Shown here one piece after another: positions 60,792 to 64,000 of a stretch of DNA of 64,000 nucleotides (positions are counted from its first letter, which is position 1; each line of letters begins with the position of its first letter). The stretch comes from Actinomadura citrea (GTDB taxonomy: Bacteria; Actinomycetota; Actinomycetes; Streptosporangiales; Streptosporangiaceae). Location of the stretch: contig NZ_JACCBT010000001.1 of the NCBI RefSeq assembly GCF_013409045.1, forward strand, positions 6,510,001 to 6,574,000. Reading direction: 5' to 3'. A model generated the notes under the pieces. It saw only the letters and a program-made list of their open reading frames with translations, had not been told where the DNA came from and searched no databases. Both the position numbers and the translations under genes were made by a program.

Positions 60792-60995
60792 CTACCAGCG
60801 CCCGACGAGCTCGTCCTCGCCGCGCGTGGAGCCGCGTACGTACATCCCCGTGACCTTGCGCGCCCGGCGCGAGCGCCGATCCGTCGCCGGCAGGAACAGC
60901 GCGTCGCGCCGGCTGGCCCGCGAGAAGTCCCACAGGTACACGAGGCTCCCCAGCACCCCGGCGAGCACAAGGGCCACGAACACGATGACGATCAT
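60792..60995 (-). CDS. Small single-helix membrane protein (67 aa)
   Basis: MIVIVFVALVLAGVLGSLVY forms an N-terminal helix, then a basic cytosolic tail (RRSRRARKVTGMYVRG). GAGGAG precedes ATG 60995 by 5 nt. No family recognised; the size and layout suggest a membrane-anchored regulatory or assembly factor. Confidence 0.75.
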   Translation of the reverse strand: MIVIVFVALVLAGVLGSLVYLWDFSRASRRDALFLPATDRRSRRARKVTGMYVRGSTRGEDELVGRW

Positions 60996-61062
60996 CGTCG
61001 CTCCTCTCCACGGGACTCCAGCACCCCGGTCCCGCCGCCGTCACCGATCAGGGCGATCAGCT

Positions 61063-61090
61063 CATACAAGGACGGTAAACGTCCCGTATG
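61063..61090. repeat. Interrupted inverted repeat upstream of 83-aa gene
   Basis: CATAC-aa-GGACG-gtaaa-CGTCC-c-GTATG forms a 10-bp-per-arm imperfect palindrome. It lies in the 270-bp gap between two divergent small genes, where no other gene is seen, and may be an operator or weak hairpin. Confidence 0.5.
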
Positions 61091-61265
61091 AAGCCCTCTG
61101 TGTCCCATGACCTGTTTCGAGAGAGTCTCTATCCCCAAACCCTCCCGCCGCCTGGCGGCCGGCACCGTCCGGCGGTTGCCGAAGACCGGCGACCCCGGAC
61201 GGTTGCGATCAAGAAACGGCCGCGGTCAAGGTCCGTGGCCCGATCACAACGAAGGAGGTCCTGTC

Positions 61266-61517
61266 ATGACCGCGAGGAAGGCGATCAGCTTCCGGCGCAC
61301 CGCCGGCGGCGAGGAGGTCACCCTCAGCGAGGACGGCAAGACGACCACGTACCAGGACGGAACGAAGCACGTCCGGCCGCAGGACGGCGCGTCGCCCGCC
61401 CCCGTGAAGCCGAACGCCGTCAGCTACAGCAACAGCCCCGACGGCGAGCGGGTCCACGTCAGCACCGACGGCAAGACGATCACGCACCTCGACGGATCGA
61501 AGACCATCCGGCCGTAG
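61266..61517 (+). CDS. Small protein with two DGKT(I/T)T repeats (83 aa)
   Basis: The protein is two similar halves: EEVTLSEDGKTTTYQDGTKH and ERVHVSTDGKTITHLDGSKT, each ending in (V/I)RP, about 23 residues with a linker. Each looks like a beta-hairpin pair. GGAGG lies 7 nt before ATG 61266, which I prefer over the in-frame ATG at 61107. A terminator follows. Possibly a compact beta-sheet adaptor; no family recognised. Confidence 0.75.
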   Translation: MTARKAISFRRTAGGEEVTLSEDGKTTTYQDGTKHVRPQDGASPAPVKPNAVSYSNSPDGERVHVSTDGKTITHLDGSKTIRP

Positions 61518-61596
61518 GGAGCGAATCGACCAGGGGACACCGCGCGGGTCACGTCGAAAGGCGAGTCCGAAACAGCGTCCCACTCCAGCACCATCA

Positions 61597-61620
61597 GGGG
61601 CCCGGCCATCACCGGGCCCC
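61597..61620. terminator. 9-bp hairpin terminator
   Basis: GGGGCCCGG / CCGGGCCCC pair around CCATCA, 80 bp after the 83-aa gene. The remaining stretch to 61871 shows no gene I can support; a weak GAGAGA/TCTCTC hairpin at 61848-61861 lies just beyond the 3' end of rnpB. Confidence 0.75.
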
Positions 61621-61871
61621 ACCTCCGACCGCCGGCATGGCACGTTCCCGCGCGGAGTCTCTCGGCCTTCTTGCCCGAGGCTCCAGCAGAATGGGAGAGC
61701 CGGACGCAGATCCGGCGGCGCGTACGACGGTGCCCGATCGCCTTCGGAAAGCCCGCGCAGAGTTCGGGTCGTCGGCCGACGTCACGCCGACGGATTCGTA
61801 TCAGCGGCCATCCGGTGACCCTGACCACCGCAGCAGACCAACTGACCGAGAGACATCTCTCTGGCGTTGGG

Positions 61872-62276
61872 GGCGGACGAGTCGGCCTGTAAGCCGGGTT
61901 CTGTGTCCGCCGTCCCTTGCGGGGCGGCGGGTGACGGCCATCCATCTCGGGCCGCCGTTGCCGGCGGCCTCCAGCGGTCTACCCGCAGGCTCGGGCGGGC
62001 CGCCCTCAGGCACCTGCGCGGGGCCTCTTGCGGGGCCCCTTCTTGACCTTGCTCCGGGTGGGGTTTACCTAGCCGCCCACGTCACCGTGGGCGCTGGTGA
62101 GCTCTTACCTCACCGTTTCACCCTTACCACCGGCGGACCGGTGGCGGTCTGCTTTCTGTGGCACTGTCCCGCGGGTCACCCCGGGTCGGCGTTACCGACC
62201 ACCCTGCCCTGCGGAGCCCGGACTTTCCTCGACGGGGATCGCTCCCCGACGCGGCCGTCCGGCCGGCTCGTCCGCC
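61872..62276 (-). ncRNA. rnpB: RNase P RNA, bacterial class A
   Basis: About 405 nt. Reading the minus strand, the 5' end GGCGGACGAG pairs with CTCGTCCGCC at the 3' end (helix P1). Conserved core blocks are present: GAGGAAAGTCCGGGCTCC (CR-I), GACAGTGCCACAGAAAGCA, GGTAAGGGTGAAACGGTGAG, and near the 3' end ACAGAACCCGGCTTACAGG, which holds the GGCTTAC-type CR-V region. It is the catalytic RNA that matures the 5' ends of tRNAs. TAACCT at -14 to -9 is a possible -10 element. Ends are set by P1 and may be off by a few bases. Confidence 0.97.
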
Positions 62277-62319
62277 GTCCAACAAGGTTAGCGGGTGCGA
62301 AGGCGGCTTGCGCACGAGG

Positions 62320-63663
62320 CTAAGGGAGGGCGTTCAGGGCTTCGTCGAGGCGGGTTTCGGGGAGGGCGTGGTCCTGCATCCGGCCGGAGAGATAGCGGTC
62401 GTAGGCGGCCATGTCGAGGTGGCCGTGACCGCACAGGGCGGTCAGGATGACCTTGGGTTCGCCGGTCTCGGCGCAGCGGCGGGCCTCCTCGACGGCGGCG
62501 GCCAGGGCGTGGGTGGGTTCGGGGGCCGGGACGATGCCCTCCGTGCGGGCGAACAGGACGCCGGCCTCGAAGCATTCCCGCTGGGGTTTGGCGGTGGCCT
62601 CGAAGACGCCCAGGTCGTACATGTGGGAGAGCAGCGGCGCCATGCCGTGGTAGCGGAGGCCGCCCGCGTGGATGGGGTCGGGGACGAAGTCGTGCCCGAG
62701 GGTGTGCATCTTGAGGAGGGGCGTGAGGCCGGCGGTGTCGCCGAAGTCGTAGGCGTAGCGGCCGCGGGTGAAGGACGGGCACGCGGCGGGCTCCACCGCT
62801 CGGATGGCGGGGTCCATGCGGCCCTGGAGCTTCTCGCGGAGGAAGGGGAGGAACAGGCCGGCGAAGTTGGAGCCGCCGCCGGTGCAGCCGACGATCAGGT
62901 CGGGGGTGTCGCCGGCGAGGGCCAGCTGTTCGAGCGCCTCCTCGCCGATGACGGTCTGGTGCATGAGGACGTGGTTGAGGACGCTGCCGAGGGCGTAGCG
63001 GGTGTCCTCGGGCGCGGCGGACTCGACGGCCTCGCTGATCGCGATGCCGAGGGAGCCGGGCGATTCCGGGTCGTCCGCGAGGGTCTTCGCGCCGGTAGAG
63101 GTGAGCGGCGACGGGCTGGCGTGCACGCGGGCGCCGTACAGCTCCATCATCGAGCGGCGGTAGGGCTTCTGGTCATAGGAGGCGCGCACCATCCAGATCT
63201 CGCAGTCCAGGGAGAACTGGGCGCAGGCGAAGGCGAGGGCGCTCCCCCACTGGCCCGCGCCGGTCTCGCTCGTCAGCCGGCGGACGCCCTGGCGCGCGTT
63301 GTAGTACGCCTGCGGGACGGCCGCGTTCGGCTTGTGCGAGCCCACGGGCGAGACGCCCTCGTACTTGACGTAGATGCGGGCCGGGGTGCCGAGAGCGCGT
63401 TCGAGGCGGTGCGCCCGGATGAGCGGTGTCGGCCGCCAGAGCCGGTAGACGTCGCGGACGTCCTCGGGTATGTCGACGAACCGCTCCCCGGTGACCTCCT
63501 GGGCGATGAGGTCCGAGGGGAACAGCGGCGCCAGGTCGTCCGGCCCGACCGGCTCGCGCGTCCCCGGGTGCAGCGGCGGGGGCGGCGGCGCGGGCAGGTC
63601 GGGAACGACGTTGTACCAGCGGCGCGGAAGCCTCGACTCGTCCAGCATGATCTTCGTGGCCAC
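62320..63663 (-). CDS. trpB2: TrpB2-type tryptophan synthase beta-like enzyme
   Basis: 447 aa, the length of the TrpB2 group rather than TrpB1 (about 400). PLP lysine motif [32 protein letters not shown], phosphate loop [12 protein letters not shown], and the terminal region [18 protein letters not shown]. Uses serine and indole, perhaps as an indole-salvage enzyme or serine dehydratase. GTG 63663 has GGAGGG 4 nt upstream. No trpA is adjacent, which also fits TrpB2. It is convergent with nothing and reads toward rnpB on the same strand. Confidence 0.9.
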   Translation of the reverse strand: MATKIMLDESRLPRRWYNVVPDLPAPPPPPLHPGTREPVGPDDLAPLFPSDLIAQEVTGERFVDIPEDVRDVYRLWRPTPLIRAHRLERALGTPARIYVKYEGVSPVGSHKPNAAVPQAYYNARQGVRRLTSETGAGQWGSALAFACAQFSLDCEIWMVRASYDQKPYRRSMMELYGARVHASPSPLTSTGAKTLADDPESPGSLGIAISEAVESAAPEDTRYALGSVLNHVLMHQTVIGEEALEQLALAGDTPDLIVGCTGGGSNFAGLFLPFLREKLQGRMDPAIRAVEPAACPSFTRGRYAYDFGDTAGLTPLLKMHTLGHDFVPDPIHAGGLRYHGMAPLLSHMYDLGVFEATAKPQRECFEAGVLFARTEGIVPAPEPTHALAAAVEEARRCAETGEPKVILTALCGHGHLDMAAYDRYLSGRMQDHALPETRLDEALNALP

Positions 63664-63712
63664 GGTCCCTCCCTGGTCGCAGGGTAGGTGGCCGGGATCG
63701 AGGAGACCAGGG

Positions 63713-64000
63713 TCAGGCGGGTAGGTGGTGGGTGTCGTTGAAGGCACGCAGGGTCGCCGGGCCGTCGGCGTACCAGTCGATGGACGTCAGCGCCGCCACG
63801 TCGAGGTGCATCCGGTACAGGGACGGCATGGGGGCGCCCAGGGCGTCCTTGACGAGGAGCTTGATCGGGGTGACGTGCGAGACGACCAGGACCGTCTGCT
63901 CGCGGTAGCGGACCTTCAGCTTGTCCAGCGCCGTGCGGACGCGGCGGGACACCTGGGCGAAGCTCTCCCCGCCGGGCGGGGCGGCGTCCGGGTCGGCCAG
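63713..64000 (-). CDS. Histidine phosphatase domain, probable RNase H/acid phosphatase (5' end off window)
   Basis: The visible 95 C-terminal residues read [20 protein letters not shown] and [19 protein letters not shown], ending [28 protein letters not shown] carries the second catalytic histidine of the CobC/phosphoglycerate-mutase fold. This text matches, from memory, the C-terminal half of the actinobacterial fusion of RNase HI with an acid phosphatase; the RNase H half would lie beyond the right edge. Nearness to rnpB fits. The N-terminus cannot be checked here. Confidence 0.8.
   Translation of the reverse strand: MADPDAAPPGGESFAQVSRRVRTALDKLKVRYREQTVLVVSHVTPIKLLVKDALGAPMPSLYRMHLDVAALTSIDWYADGPATLRAFNDTHHLPA

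Noticed and set aside
61107-61265. N-terminal extension of the 83-aa repeat protein to ATG 61107
   Set aside because: GGAGG 7 nt before ATG 61266 decides the start; the extension is basic, unstructured and lacks a ribosome site.
61671-61892. 73-aa ORF overlapping the 3' end of rnpB
   Set aside because: It runs into the RNase P RNA on the opposite strand and has no ribosome site or recognisable domain.
1-64000. CRISPR arrays, insertion sequences, integrases, tRNA genes
   Set aside because: No regularly spaced repeats, transposase or integrase motifs, or cloverleaf with TTCGA-type arm were found on either strand.

Overview
The window is about 64 kb of very GC-rich DNA (roughly 72% by eye). 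It has short intergenic gaps, many GTG and some TTG starts, and ATGA/GTGA stop-start overlaps. Gene families typical of actinobacteria are present: SepH, DUF3159, DUF3710, DUF4193, DUF4235, F420-dependent LLM oxidoreductase, Eis-type acetyltransferase, PASTA lipoprotein and Ser/Thr kinases. I infer a mycelial actinomycete, most likely Streptosporangiales/Thermomonosporaceae (Actinomadura-like). No tRNA, rRNA operon, insertion sequence, prophage, CRISPR array or PKS/NRPS cluster was seen.

Layout. 0-9.8 kb is accessory: a TetR/MFS exporter pair, an LLM oxidoreductase, a secreted protein, a DUF1906 protein, an Eis-like acetyltransferase, a decayed VOC gene, and a GntR regulator divergent from an ATP-binding anti-sigma-like protein. 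10.1-16.2 kb is a conserved block: TrmA-type RNA methyltransferase, KimA-like K+ importer, two TrkA proteins, DUF3159, OB-fold. 16.3-23.3 kb holds a second MFS exporter, an ABC exporter, an ArsB/NhaD transporter, a PIG-L deacetylase and a tiny bL37-like gene. 23.5-24.8 kb is DUF3710-dut. 25.0-28.0 kb is a tightly coupled cassette with MauE-like and MauD-like proteins, a Tat-exported 12-cysteine protein and membrane proteins. 28-34.7 kb has a P450, a PF10118 protein, an archaeal-type valyl-tRNA synthetase, DUF4235, an EcsC-like protein and DUF4193. 35.1-39.6 kb has two overlapping Ser/Thr kinases; the second carries an extracellular peptide-binding-protein domain. 39.6-49.8 kb holds a CutRS-like two-component system, an inositol monophosphatase, ferrochelatase, a lytic transglycosylase, a sugar-lactone oxidase, a disordered membrane protein and SepH. 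49.7-64 kb has two PH-domain proteins, a DrrAB-like exporter, type II NADH dehydrogenase under a Rex operator, a YbhB lipoprotein, a large low-complexity protein, a SulP-carbonic anhydrase fusion, RNase P RNA (rnpB), TrpB2 and a partial RNase H/acid phosphatase.

How genes work together. The KimA-like importer and the TrkA pair form a potassium-homeostasis unit. The Mau-like cassette looks like a dedicated oxidative-folding route for one exported cysteine-rich protein. The tandem kinases share a cytosolic kinase type with different extracellular sensors. Two other proteins carry Thr-x-x-Asp motifs of the kind FHA domains read after phosphorylation. The gene order trmA-like / APC / trkA / trkA / DUF3159 / OB / DUF3710 / dut / DUF4193 / IMPase follows, from memory, the order in Mycobacterium tuberculosis and Streptomyces. 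Here accessory segments split it, which suggests where new DNA entered.
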